Source: Winogradskyella vincentii
Lineage (GTDB): Bacteria > Bacteroidota > Bacteroidia > Flavobacteriales > Flavobacteriaceae
Length of the DNA stretch: 64,000 nt
Direction of reading: 5' to 3'
Assembly: GCF_020166345.1 (NCBI RefSeq)
Contig: NZ_JAIUJS010000002.1
Coordinates: forward strand, 372,001 to 436,000
The notes below the pieces were generated by a model, which made no database searches, was not told the origin of the DNA, and saw only the letters and a program-made list of their open reading frames with translations. Below, piece by piece: positions 26,401 to 34,949 of the stretch; position 1 is the first letter of the stretch; each line of letters opens with the position of its first letter. Made by a program: the position numbers and the translations under genes.

Positions 26401-26497
26401 ATGAGTTCACAGTATTCAGTAAAAATGCATTGATATTGCAAATTATAAACTGAATTAAACTTACTGAAAACTGAGTCTGTAAACTGTAAACTGAGAA
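26401..26497 (+). repeat. Intergenic spacer rich in AAACTGA-like motifs
   Basis: The 97 bases between moxR and the DUF58 gene contain repeated short units such as AAACTGA, ACTGAAAACTGAG and GTAAACTGTAAACTGAG, concentrated in 26446-26497. It also holds a possible 10-codon ORF starting at 26401. No promoter or hairpin is evident. The rest of the operon is tightly packed, so this spacer stands out. Confidence 0.55.
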
Positions 26498-27364
26498 ATG
26501 GATACTAAAGAACTTCTTAAAAAAGTACGAAAAATAGAGATTAAGACACGTCGTTTGTCTGATCATATATTTGGAGGGGAATATCATTCGACCTTTAAAG
26601 GAAGAGGTATGACTTTCTCTGAAGTACGACAGTATCAATTTGGGGATGATGTTAGAAATATTGATTGGAATGTCACAGCACGATATAATGAGCCTTTTGT
26701 AAAAGTATTTGAAGAAGAGCGTGAGCTTACCATGATGCTTATGGCAGATGTTTCAGCCAGTAAATTTTTCGGAACTAAAAATCAATTCAAGGACGAAATC
26801 GTTACGGAAATAGCAGCTACTCTTGCATTTTCAGCGACTCAAAATAATGACAAGATTGGCCTCATCTTATTTTCGGATGACATAGAATTGTATATACCAC
26901 CAAAAAAAGGAAGGTCACATGTTTTAAGAATTATTCGTGAGTTAATTGAGTTTCATCCAAAAAGTAAAAACACCAATATTAGTCAGGCATTTAAGTTTTT
27001 ATCTAATGTGATGAAAAAGAAAGCTATCGTATTTGTTTTGTCTGATTTTATTGCTGACGAATACAAGCACAATCTTAAAATATCAGCAGGTAAACACGAT
27101 ATTACTGGTATAAGAATATACGATAAACATGAGGAAACAATTCCTAATATAGGTATGGTACAGATGGAGGACGAAGAAACCGGAGAATTTCTATTAGTTA
27201 ATACAGCCTCTAAAAAAGTGAGATCAAATTACGAGAAGTTTTATTTAGAAAAAGTCAATTACTTTAAAGATAGTTTTACAAAATCTGGAGCAGGTACAAT
27301 TGACTGTAGAGTAGATGAGAGTTATGTAAAGAAACTCTTGGGATATTTTAAAAGAAGAGGATAA
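26498..27364 (+). CDS. DUF58 domain protein of the Bat locus
   Basis: A 288-residue cytoplasmic protein with the DUF58 core: GRGMTFSEVRQYQFGDDVRNIDWNVTAR region (about residues 36-62) and a VWA-like half starting LMADVSASKFFG with a DxSxS metal site (D83-V-S-A-S). It ends in a basic tail (GYFKRRG). DUF58 proteins accompany MoxR ATPases and are presumed to be their adaptors or clients. It is the second gene of the moxR-bat operon. Function beyond this association is not known. Confidence 0.92.
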   Translation: MDTKELLKKVRKIEIKTRRLSDHIFGGEYHSTFKGRGMTFSEVRQYQFGDDVRNIDWNVTARYNEPFVKVFEEERELTMMLMADVSASKFFGTKNQFKDEIVTEIAATLAFSATQNNDKIGLILFSDDIELYIPPKKGRSHVLRIIRELIEFHPKSKNTNISQAFKFLSNVMKKKAIVFVLSDFIADEYKHNLKISAGKHDITGIRIYDKHEETIPNIGMVQMEDEETGEFLLVNTASKKVRSNYEKFYLEKVNYFKDSFTKSGAGTIDCRVDESYVKKLLGYFKRRG

Positions 27365-27371
27365 GTAAGCA

Positions 27372-29066
27372 ATGAAATACAAGGTTTACATATTGAATTT
27401 TTCTAATTACAAGGCAAGGCAATTGGTTTTGTCTGTATTAATGATTCTATTCACTTCGTTTTCATTCGGACAAGTTTCTTCTAAAGTTGATACAACCCAG
27501 ATAAGAATTGGTGAACAGATTAATTACAAAATTAATGTAGAAGCAGATTCTTCTGCTTTAGTTGTTTTTCCAGAAGGGCAGACATTTTTACCCTTGGAGG
27601 CCGTTGAAGCATCAGATATTGATACAACAAAAAACAATGCCAAGGTTTTGTTATCCAGAATATATAAACTCACTCAGTTTGATTCTGGCGCATACACAAT
27701 CCCACGTCAAAAAATAATTATAGGAGACAAACCATTCTTCACCGATTCACTGAAAGTAATGGTTAATTCTATTGAAGTTGACACCACCAAACAAGGTTTG
27801 TATGATATTAAACCCATAATTGAAGTAGAAAAGACTGGAGGTAATTGGTGGAAATATTTGTTAATCACTTTACTCCTAATCGGACTAGTTGCCTTCTTAT
27901 TATATTGGTTTATTTGGCGTAAAAAGCCATTAACTGAAGAGGAAGAAATAGCACTTTTGCCACCCTATGATCGTGCTAAAATTGCAATAAGAAAGTTGGA
28001 CCAAAGCCAGTTTTTATTAAAGTCAGAAATCAAAAAATATTATTCTGAGCTAACCCTCATTATACGTAAATATTTAGATGAAAAAGTTTACGATCGTGCG
28101 ATGGAAAGCACAACAGACGAGCTTATATTGAGGCTTCAATTATTAAAAGATGGTAATCAAATCCCTTTAAAGAAGGACACGATTAATAACCTTCAATCTA
28201 TTCTTAAACGAGCAGATTTAGTAAAATTTGCGAAGTCTAAACCAGATACTGCATTAGCAGAAATGGATAGAGATATTATCGATAAGGAAATAGACAATGT
28301 TAAAGCAAGCTTACCAGAACCATCTGAGGAAGAAAAACTTTTAGACAAACAATACAAAGAAGCTCAGGAACGTAAAAAGAAACGCAGAAAAGTTATAATT
28401 ACAGTTGCCATATCCTTGTTTTTAATAATTGCAACGATTGTTGGTTTTGGAATTAAATATGGATTTGGATATGTAAAAGACACGATTATCGGACACGAAA
28501 GTAAAGAGCTTTTAGAAGGTAATTGGGTAGAAAGTGCTTATGGTTTTCCACCGGTTTGGATTGAAACACCTAGAGTTTTAAAACGTGTTGATTCTCCATT
28601 ACCAGAGGAAGCCAAAGAGCAAATGAGTATGACCACATTTGTCTATGGAACAATGTTAGATATTTTCAGCGTCGCAATTAATACGACAACATTAAACGTT
28701 CCAAAGCAAACACCTCAAACAAAAGAAACAGAAAACCCAACATTTGATTTATTTAAAGTATCGGAAGAAAGTATTAAAGGATTCGAATCAAAAGGGGCAA
28801 GAGATATTTTAGTTAAGCGAGATCAGTTTATTACTCCAAACGCAGCAGAAGGACTAAAAACATTTGGGACATTTAACATTGTTATTCCTAATACTAACAA
28901 GGTTGTTAATGCAGAATATGCACTTTTTAGTTTTTCAAATGAAAATGTCTTACAACAAATAATTATAACATGGCCTGATAATGATGAGTATGCAGATGAA
29001 ATGGTACAACGAATTATCGATTCTATTGAGCTAAAACCGGATGAACCTGAAGAAGAAGACAACTAA
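27372..29066 (+). CDS. Bat-locus membrane protein with two transmembrane helices
   Basis: A 564-residue protein. After a signal-like N-terminus (residues about 18-33, ending SFGQ) comes a ~120-residue extracytoplasmic beta domain like those in BatD (VDTTQIRIGEQINYKINVEA). A TM helix near residues 158-182, an acidic and helical cytoplasmic part with YYSELTLIIRKYLDEKVYDRAMESTTDEL, and a second TM near 338-360 follow, then a second extracytoplasmic domain and an acidic tail. It lies between DUF58 and batA, and its stop overlaps the batA ATG by one base (TAATG), so it is coupled. Flavobacterial bat loci often carry this extra gene. It is not the canonical BatD, which lies further on. Confidence 0.85.
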   Translation: MKYKVYILNFSNYKARQLVLSVLMILFTSFSFGQVSSKVDTTQIRIGEQINYKINVEADSSALVVFPEGQTFLPLEAVEASDIDTTKNNAKVLLSRIYKLTQFDSGAYTIPRQKIIIGDKPFFTDSLKVMVNSIEVDTTKQGLYDIKPIIEVEKTGGNWWKYLLITLLLIGLVAFLLYWFIWRKKPLTEEEEIALLPPYDRAKIAIRKLDQSQFLLKSEIKKYYSELTLIIRKYLDEKVYDRAMESTTDELILRLQLLKDGNQIPLKKDTINNLQSILKRADLVKFAKSKPDTALAEMDRDIIDKEIDNVKASLPEPSEEEKLLDKQYKEAQERKKKRRKVIITVAISLFLIIATIVGFGIKYGFGYVKDTIIGHESKELLEGNWVESAYGFPPVWIETPRVLKRVDSPLPEEAKEQMSMTTFVYGTMLDIFSVAINTTTLNVPKQTPQTKETENPTFDLFKVSEESIKGFESKGARDILVKRDQFITPNAAEGLKTFGTFNIVIPNTNKVVNAEYALFSFSNENVLQQIIITWPDNDEYADEMVQRIIDSIELKPDEPEEEDN

Positions 29067-30070
29067 TGTTTGAGAACATTGAATTTTTAAATAAAGAACT
29101 TTTCTGGATGCTGTTGCTTATCCCAATAGCAATAGTTTGGTATGCCTTTATGTACAATAAACAGACGGCTGAATTAAAAATATCTAGTACAAGTGGATTT
29201 AAAACGGTATCATCTTTTTGGCCAAAATTTAAACATTTACTTTTTGTATTTCGTTTGATAGCACTTGGTTTATTAATCACTGCTTTAGCTAGACCTAGAA
29301 CTGTTGATGTCTCAACGAGAACTAAAACTACAAGAGGTATTGATATTGTTATGGCAATAGATGTATCTGCAAGTATGTTGGCAAAAGATTTAAGACCTAA
29401 TAGATTAGAAGCCTTAAAACAAGTAGCATCGGATTTTATTGATGGTAGACCAAATGATAGAATTGGTTTAGTCGAATATGCTGGAGAAGCATATACAAAA
29501 ACACCTATTACAAGCGACAAGTCCATTGTTCAAAGATCATTGCGAGATATTAAGTATAACACTATAATAGAGGGTGGAACAGCGATTGGTATGGGTTTGG
29601 CAACTTCTGTAAATAGACTTAAGGACAGTAGAGCAAAAAGCAAGGTTATTATTTTATTGACAGATGGTGTCAACAACTCTGGTTTTATAGATCCCAAAAT
29701 AGCAAGTGAATTAGCTGTTGAATATGGTATTAAGGTATACACTATTGGTTTAGGAACAAACGGGATGGCATTATCACCAATATCCATTAACCCTAATGGT
29801 TCTTTTAGGTATGGAAGACAACAAGTAGAAATTGATGAAGACTTGCTAAGGGAAATCGCGGATGTTACAGGTGGAAAATATTTTAGGGCAACAAATAATA
29901 AAAAACTGGCTGAAATTTATAATGAAATCAATAAGCTAGAAAAAACCGAAATAGAAGAAAAGAAGTATTATAATTATGAGGAAAAATATAGGCCTTTAGT
30001 ACTTCTTGCCGGATTATTATTGTTATTAGAACTAATTCTTAGAAACACAATATTTAGAAGCTTTGTTTAG
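29066..30070 (+). CDS. batA: BatA, membrane VWA-domain protein
   Basis: A 334-residue protein with N-terminal membrane helices at about 11-30 and 57-76, a VWA domain from residue ~90 and a C-terminal TM helix at about 310-330. The MIDAS motif is D99-V-S-A-S103, and T and D ligands occur in later loops (LLTDGVNN). The N-terminal BatA signature FLNKELFWMLLLIP is present. BatA is part of the aerotolerance locus first described in Bacteroides fragilis; the proteins are thought to form a membrane complex that withstands oxidative or envelope stress. Molecular function is still unclear. Confidence 0.94.
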   Translation: MFENIEFLNKELFWMLLLIPIAIVWYAFMYNKQTAELKISSTSGFKTVSSFWPKFKHLLFVFRLIALGLLITALARPRTVDVSTRTKTTRGIDIVMAIDVSASMLAKDLRPNRLEALKQVASDFIDGRPNDRIGLVEYAGEAYTKTPITSDKSIVQRSLRDIKYNTIIEGGTAIGMGLATSVNRLKDSRAKSKVIILLTDGVNNSGFIDPKIASELAVEYGIKVYTIGLGTNGMALSPISINPNGSFRYGRQQVEIDEDLLREIADVTGGKYFRATNNKKLAEIYNEINKLEKTEIEEKKYYNYEEKYRPLVLLAGLLLLLELILRNTIFRSFV

Positions 30071-31100
30071 ACTAGATGAGAAAATATGGTTTTGGACATT
30101 ACTGGTAATTCCAGTGATCATTTTGTTGTTTGCAATGTTGCAGATCTGGAGACGATCAGCTCAAAAAAGATTCGCAGACAGCCACCTGCTCAAAAGGCTA
30201 AGTCCAAACCAATCTTTGTTCAAGGGAATTTTAAAAGTATTGGTATTGAGCGGTGCATTTGGGTGTTTATCATTAGCGTTGGTTAATCCTAAGATTGGTA
30301 CAAAACTAGAGACGGTAAGAAGCCAAGGTGTTGATATTGTATTTGCAGTTGACGTTTCAAAAAGTATGCTAGCAGAAGATATTGCACCAAACCGTTTAGA
30401 GAAATCTAAACAATTAGTAACTCAGATTATTAATAGCTTGGCAAGTGATCGTGTTGGAATTATTGCTTACGCCGGTAAAGCCTTTCCACAATTGCCAATC
30501 ACAACGGATTATGCATCGGCAAAAATGTTTCTCCAAAACATGAATACAGATATGCTTTCCTCTCAAGGAACGGCAATTCATGAAGCAATTCAGTTAGCAA
30601 AAACGTATTACGATGATGAAGAACAAACCAATAGGATATTAATAATAATATCAGATGGTGAAGATCATGAAGGAGAGGCCGTAGATATTGCTGAAGAAGC
30701 TAATGATGAAGGGATTAGAATTCTTACAATAGGTGTGGGTGATGCAAAAGGAGGTCCAATCCCTATTAAAAGAAATGGTGTAGTATTAAATTATAAAAAA
30801 GATCAAAATGGTGAAACGGTGATTACCAGATTAGATGAAACGACGCTAAGGGAAATTGCCGAAGAAACCAACGGTTTATATATTAATGGAAGTAATACTT
30901 CGGAAGTTGTAGATTCTATAAAGGATCTATTAGACAAAATGGATAAGAAGGAATTTGAATCAAAACAAATTGCAGATTTTAAAGACCAGTTTCAATGGTT
31001 CTTAGGTCTTGGTATCCTTTTGTTTTTTATTGACATATTCCTTTTAGAAAGGAAAACAGAATGGTTAAAGAAATTAAACCTTTTCAATGAAAATTTTTAA
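30063..31100 (+). CDS. batB: BatB, membrane VWA-domain protein
   Basis: A 345-residue paralogue of BatA with MIDAS D97-V-S-K-S101, TM helices near 10-27, 56-75 and 315-335, and a VWA domain between. The start is a TTG at 30063 overlapping the batA stop by 8 bases; no ATG occurs before residue 25, which lies inside the first TM helix, and the N-terminus MFRLDEKIWFWTLLVIPV parallels the BatA start FENIEFLNKELFWMLLLIP. So the TTG start is credible and suggests translational coupling. Tandem batA-batB is the hallmark of the locus. Confidence 0.93.
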   Translation: MFRLDEKIWFWTLLVIPVIILLFAMLQIWRRSAQKRFADSHLLKRLSPNQSLFKGILKVLVLSGAFGCLSLALVNPKIGTKLETVRSQGVDIVFAVDVSKSMLAEDIAPNRLEKSKQLVTQIINSLASDRVGIIAYAGKAFPQLPITTDYASAKMFLQNMNTDMLSSQGTAIHEAIQLAKTYYDDEEQTNRILIIISDGEDHEGEAVDIAEEANDEGIRILTIGVGDAKGGPIPIKRNGVVLNYKKDQNGETVITRLDETTLREIAEETNGLYINGSNTSEVVDSIKDLLDKMDKKEFESKQIADFKDQFQWFLGLGILLFFIDIFLLERKTEWLKKLNLFNENF

Positions 31101-31160
31101 TTATTCTTTAACGCACACAATTAAAAGGGTTTGCTAAATTTAAAATAAGAATCAGTAAAA

Positions 31161-31985
31161 ATGAAGTTTAGTTTAACAATTATAGTATCATTAATAACCT
31201 TTATGGGTTTTTGTCAGGAAAAGACAAAAGCGCAAATAGAGGCAGAAAAAAATGCTACTAATTTAGTTTATAAAGGAAACGAGTTGCTTGGTGAGGACAA
31301 TTATGTTGAAGCAGAAATGGAGTATAGAAAAGCAATATCTGAATCGCCAAATAAGGCGGCTGGTGCATATAATTTGGCACATTCTTATTATAAAAAAGGA
31401 AGCTTTAATGAAGCATTATTTAGAAGCCAAGAAGCGGCTAATAATGCAAAGACAAAAGACGAAAAACATAGAGCATTTCATAATATTGGGAATATTTTAA
31501 TGCAAAATGAACAGTGCAAAGAGGCTGTTGAAGCTTTTAAAAATGCACTACGTAATAATCCTACAGATGAAGAAACCAGATACAACTTCGCTTTAGCCAA
31601 GGAATGCGCAGAGCAACAAAAAGTTGGTGGTGGAGAAGATAATAAAGAAGATAAGGACAAGGAACAAGAAAAGGATAAAGAAGAGGAAGAAAAGAAGCAA
31701 GACGAGAATAAAGAAAATCAAGACAATAAGGACGAAGGCGATAAGGATAAAAAGGATGGTGATAAAGAAGAAGATGAAAACGGAAAACCGAAAGATGATA
31801 AGCAAGATGATGGAAAAGATGATAAGGACAAAAACCAAAAACCAAAACCAAAGCCTGGACAAATGTCACCTCAGCAGATAAAAAATATTTTAGAGGCGAT
31901 GCAAAACCAAGAGCAAAAAGTGCAACAAAAAATAAATGCAGAAAAGCAAAAAGGAGCAAAAGTAAAAACCGAAAAAGACTGGTAA
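31161..31985 (+). CDS. batC: BatC, TPR protein with charged low-complexity tail
   Basis: A 274-residue protein with a signal peptide (residues 1-19, FMGFC-QEK; the Cys before Q could be a lipidation site but the lipobox is weak). TPR-type helices span about 30-150 (YNLAHSYYKKGSFNEALFRS, FHNIGNILMQNEQCKEAVEAF). Residues about 155-235 are almost only Lys, Asp, Glu, Gln and Asn, and the C-terminal part (SPQQIKNILEAMQNQEQKVQQK) is a helix. BatC is a periplasmic partner of BatA/B; the charged tract may be a flexible or ion-binding linker. A 60-base gap separates it from batB. Confidence 0.9.
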   Translation: MKFSLTIIVSLITFMGFCQEKTKAQIEAEKNATNLVYKGNELLGEDNYVEAEMEYRKAISESPNKAAGAYNLAHSYYKKGSFNEALFRSQEAANNAKTKDEKHRAFHNIGNILMQNEQCKEAVEAFKNALRNNPTDEETRYNFALAKECAEQQKVGGGEDNKEDKDKEQEKDKEEEEKKQDENKENQDNKDEGDKDKKDGDKEEDENGKPKDDKQDDGKDDKDKNQKPKPKPGQMSPQQIKNILEAMQNQEQKVQQKINAEKQKGAKVKTEKDW

Positions 31986-32006
31986 AAGAAGCGAGTTTAA
32001 AGCTTT

Positions 32007-33779
32007 ATGAAAGTTAAACATTACATATCCATATTATTTATTTGCCTTCTCACTGGATTAGTCTCAGCTCAAGTTAAGTTTGAAGCTAAGGTTAGTAAGA
32101 AGAAACTTGGTGTAAACGAACGTCTTAGGATTGATTTTGAAATGAATAAAGATGGCGACAACTTTGTCCCACCTAGTTTCAATGATTTTGATGTAGTTGG
32201 TGGGCCAAATACCTCAGTGAGTAATTCTTGGTTAAATGGGAAACGTTCTTATACCAAAACATATAGTTATTTTTTGGCACCTAAAAAGCGAGGTAAGTTT
32301 ACTATAAAACAAGCTACAATTGAAATTGAAGGAGAAATCTATAAAACATTTCCCATAACAATTAATGTAACTGCTGCAGTTGATGCTCCTAATGGAAATT
32401 CAGGTGCTTCTGACATTGCTGCGCAAAACATTCACTTAGTAGCGGAAGTTTCAAAAACAGATCCTTACCTAAATGAAGCCATAACAGTAGTTTATAAATT
32501 ATATGTTTCACCAGAAACAGGCGTTAGTAATTGGAGAGAAAAAGACAATCCAAGATATAATGATTTTTGGAGTCAGAATATTGAAATAAAAGGCTTAAAT
32601 ATTCAAAAAGGGCAATATAAGGGTGAAGATTATAGATTTGTCGTATTACGCAAAACAGTACTTTATCCTCAGAAAACAGGTAAATTAAAATTAGAACCAC
32701 TTGTTTTAGATATAACAGTAGAAGTACCTACAGGGCGAGCTGATATTTTTGGTAGGCCAATAATGACAAAGGTGCCTAAGACAGTTACTGCGGGTAGTAG
32801 AACAGTTAATGTTAAACCTTTGCCAGAAGTAGGTAAGCCTGCTGATTTTAAAGGAGCAGTTGGGGATTTTAATTTTAAAGTAACCACAACTAAAAGTCAA
32901 CTTAATGCAACTGAATCTTTGCAGGCTAAAATTGAGGTTTCGGGTAAAGGAAACTTAAAGTTATTTGAGTTACCAAAACTTTCTGTTCCAAGCTCATTGG
33001 AGGTATATGAGCCAGAGCATAAAGAGAATGTGCGAACCAGATTAAGTGGAATGCAAGGAACAATTTCAGACACCTATACTATCGTTCCGCAATACAAAGG
33101 CAAATATCCTATACCAACCATTTCATTTTCCTATTTTGATTTACAAACGGAAAGCTATAAAAGGGTTAATTCTGATGAATTGGTTGTAGATGTATTAGAG
33201 GGTCCTACTGCATCAATTAGTAATACTGAAAGTTCTGAAACTGTGGCGACAAAACAACCTGTTAGGCCAAATTCAAATACGTTCGCCTTTATAAAAACAA
33301 AGTCTAATTGGGTTGGTAAAACACGTACACCATTTTTTCAATCTACAGCCTTTTGGTCCTTGTTACTCACACCGTTTTTTGCCATACCAATTGCAATTTT
33401 TATTAGAAGGAATAAGGATAAACGTGATGCAGATATTCAAGGTAATAGAATAAGAAAAGCAGATAAATTATCTAGAAAATATTTAAGTGAAGCTAAAAAA
33501 GCACTTAATAACAAAGAGGCCTTTTATGTGGCACTAGAGAAAGCACTGCATAATTACTTGAAAGCAAAATTGAATATTGAAACGAGTGATTTTAATAAAG
33601 AGAAAATAGAATCTCTTTTATCTCAACGAAATATTGATTCTACCAATATTTCGGAATTTATTTCAATATTAGAAAATTGTGAGTTGGCCAGATATACACC
33701 TATCACTCAAGACACGATGCAAAGTGATTATAATAGAGCCGCTAAAACAATATCCACGATAGACAAACAAATAAGATAG
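32007..33779 (+). CDS. batD: BatD, aerotolerance membrane protein
   Basis: A 590-residue protein with a signal peptide (cleavage near VSA-QVK), a long beta-rich extracytoplasmic part (residues about 22-440; FVPPSFNDFDVVGGPNTSVS and VVLRKTVLYPQKTGKLKLEP are BatD hallmarks), one TM helix near 449-468 (FWSLLLTPFFAIPIAIFI) and a cytoplasmic helical tail containing YVALEKALHNYLKAKL. It belongs to the oxygen-tolerance protein family. It is separated by 21 bases from batC, and its stop is directly followed by the batE ATG with one base between. Confidence 0.93.
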   Translation: MKVKHYISILFICLLTGLVSAQVKFEAKVSKKKLGVNERLRIDFEMNKDGDNFVPPSFNDFDVVGGPNTSVSNSWLNGKRSYTKTYSYFLAPKKRGKFTIKQATIEIEGEIYKTFPITINVTAAVDAPNGNSGASDIAAQNIHLVAEVSKTDPYLNEAITVVYKLYVSPETGVSNWREKDNPRYNDFWSQNIEIKGLNIQKGQYKGEDYRFVVLRKTVLYPQKTGKLKLEPLVLDITVEVPTGRADIFGRPIMTKVPKTVTAGSRTVNVKPLPEVGKPADFKGAVGDFNFKVTTTKSQLNATESLQAKIEVSGKGNLKLFELPKLSVPSSLEVYEPEHKENVRTRLSGMQGTISDTYTIVPQYKGKYPIPTISFSYFDLQTESYKRVNSDELVVDVLEGPTASISNTESSETVATKQPVRPNSNTFAFIKTKSNWVGKTRTPFFQSTAFWSLLLTPFFAIPIAIFIRRNKDKRDADIQGNRIRKADKLSRKYLSEAKKALNNKEAFYVALEKALHNYLKAKLNIETSDFNKEKIESLLSQRNIDSTNISEFISILENCELARYTPITQDTMQSDYNRAAKTISTIDKQIR

Positions 33780-33780
33780 G

Positions 33781-34536
33781 ATGAGAGCAATTGCACTATT
33801 AATATTTTGTTTTTCATTTTTTGGTTACAGCCAAAACAATCAGCTATTTGAGGAAGCTAACGCACTTTATTATGATGGTAAATATGCTGAGTCAATAGAA
33901 AAGTATGAGAGTATATTAGAATCAGAAGTTCATTCTTCAGAGCTTTATTTTAATCTTGCCAATGCAAACTATAAGCTCAATAACATTGCACCAAGTGTTT
34001 ATTATTATGAGAAAGCGTTATTACTTAGTCCTAACGATGAAGAAATAAAGAATAACTTGGCTTTTGCAAGGAACATGACAATAGACGCAATTGATACGGT
34101 TCCAGATGTTGGTTTTGCCAAAATATTAAAGAATTTTGTTACCACATTAAATGCAGACACTTGGGCCATAATTGCTGTAATAGGTGTATTTGTGTTTGTG
34201 TTACTATTTTTGTTATATCATTTTGCCCAAGCGACTTCGAGAAAACGATTGGCGTTTATTATTAGTGTTGCAAGTTTATTTGTGGCGTGTTTGTCGGTTG
34301 CCATGGCGTTTCAGAAAGTACAATTAGATAAAAAGGACAATCCTGCTATAGTTTTTGCTCAAGAATCTAGGGTAAAAGCAGATCCAAATAAAATGAGTGA
34401 AGAAGTTTTTAGACTTCATGAAGGAACTAAAATCCAAGTCTTAGATACATACGAAGATTGGAAAAAAATTCAACTGTCTGATAACTCAATTGGTTGGATA
34501 CAGTCTCAGGATATTAAAATGTTAAATGAATTTTAA
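33781..34536 (+). CDS. batE: BatE, TPR plus SH3 membrane protein
   Basis: A 251-residue protein with a signal peptide (residues 1-18), TPR helices at about 20-105 (EEANALYYDGKYAESIEKYE, ELYFNLANANYKLNNIAPSV), two TM helices at about 135-155 and 158-178 (TWAIIAVIGVFVFVLLFLLY and the following), and a C-terminal SH3 domain (about 190-248, VKADPNKMSEEVFRLHEGTK through GWIQSQDIK). This domain order is that of flavobacterial BatE. It ends the moxR-bat operon. Confidence 0.92.
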   Translation: MRAIALLIFCFSFFGYSQNNQLFEEANALYYDGKYAESIEKYESILESEVHSSELYFNLANANYKLNNIAPSVYYYEKALLLSPNDEEIKNNLAFARNMTIDAIDTVPDVGFAKILKNFVTTLNADTWAIIAVIGVFVFVLLFLLYHFAQATSRKRLAFIISVASLFVACLSVAMAFQKVQLDKKDNPAIVFAQESRVKADPNKMSEEVFRLHEGTKIQVLDTYEDWKKIQLSDNSIGWIQSQDIKMLNEF

Positions 34537-34568
34537 CTTTATTTAACAATTCACTACTTACGAAATAT

Positions 34569-34576
34569 TATATTTG
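34569..34576 (+). promoter_or_regulatory. Putative -7 box for the SulP/carbonic anhydrase unit
   Basis: TATATTTG is a full TAnnTTTG match 15 bases ahead of the ATG at 34591, in the short gap after batE. It would make the small protein the first gene of a new transcript. No clear -33 element. Confidence 0.48.
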
Positions 34577-34590
34577 TTGGTAAGCAACCT

Positions 34591-34881
34591 ATGATTTTTA
34601 AAAAACTAACAGCACTATTTATCGTTGTTTTATTTCTTTCGATAATAAGTGCACCAACCATTATTACTTCAATAGATAATTCTATTGATATTTCCATGTT
34701 TGATGGTCTCGGTGAAGAAGAGGAAAGTGAAAACTTTAAAATTCTCATTGAAACGATGTCTACTAACGTGGAACAAACTGATTATTCTCTTTTAGAAAAA
34801 GACAGAATTGATTTTACAAATGGTTTATATAGTAAACCTTTGATTAATATTATTTCACCACCTCCCGAAATAATCATTTAA
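34591..34881 (+). CDS. Small exported or membrane-anchored protein ahead of SulP
   Basis: A 96-residue protein of unknown function. Residues about 5-28 form one hydrophobic helix (LTALFIVVLFLSIISAPTII), which is a signal peptide or anchor. An acidic segment (FDGLGEEEESEN) follows, and the C-terminus ends in a proline-rich ISPPPEII. I recall similar small proteins with the same APTII start and PPPE tail in other Flavobacteriia, but no characterised member. It lies 68 bases upstream of the first SulP gene, after its own promoter-like box, so it may belong to that unit. Confidence 0.78.
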   Translation: MIFKKLTALFIVVLFLSIISAPTIITSIDNSIDISMFDGLGEEEESENFKILIETMSTNVEQTDYSLLEKDRIDFTNGLYSKPLINIISPPPEIII

Positions 34882-34949
34882 TTCTTAGTCTCAACTTTAT
34901 TTATTTATCAATAATCTCATAACTGTTTAAATCAGAAAGCAGTTATATA

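Noticed and set aside
31478..31959. Several overlapping ORFs opposite to and in other frames of batC
   Set aside because: They arise from the low-complexity Lys/Asp/Glu region of BatC, which reads open in all frames; the peptides are repeats of few residues without sense.
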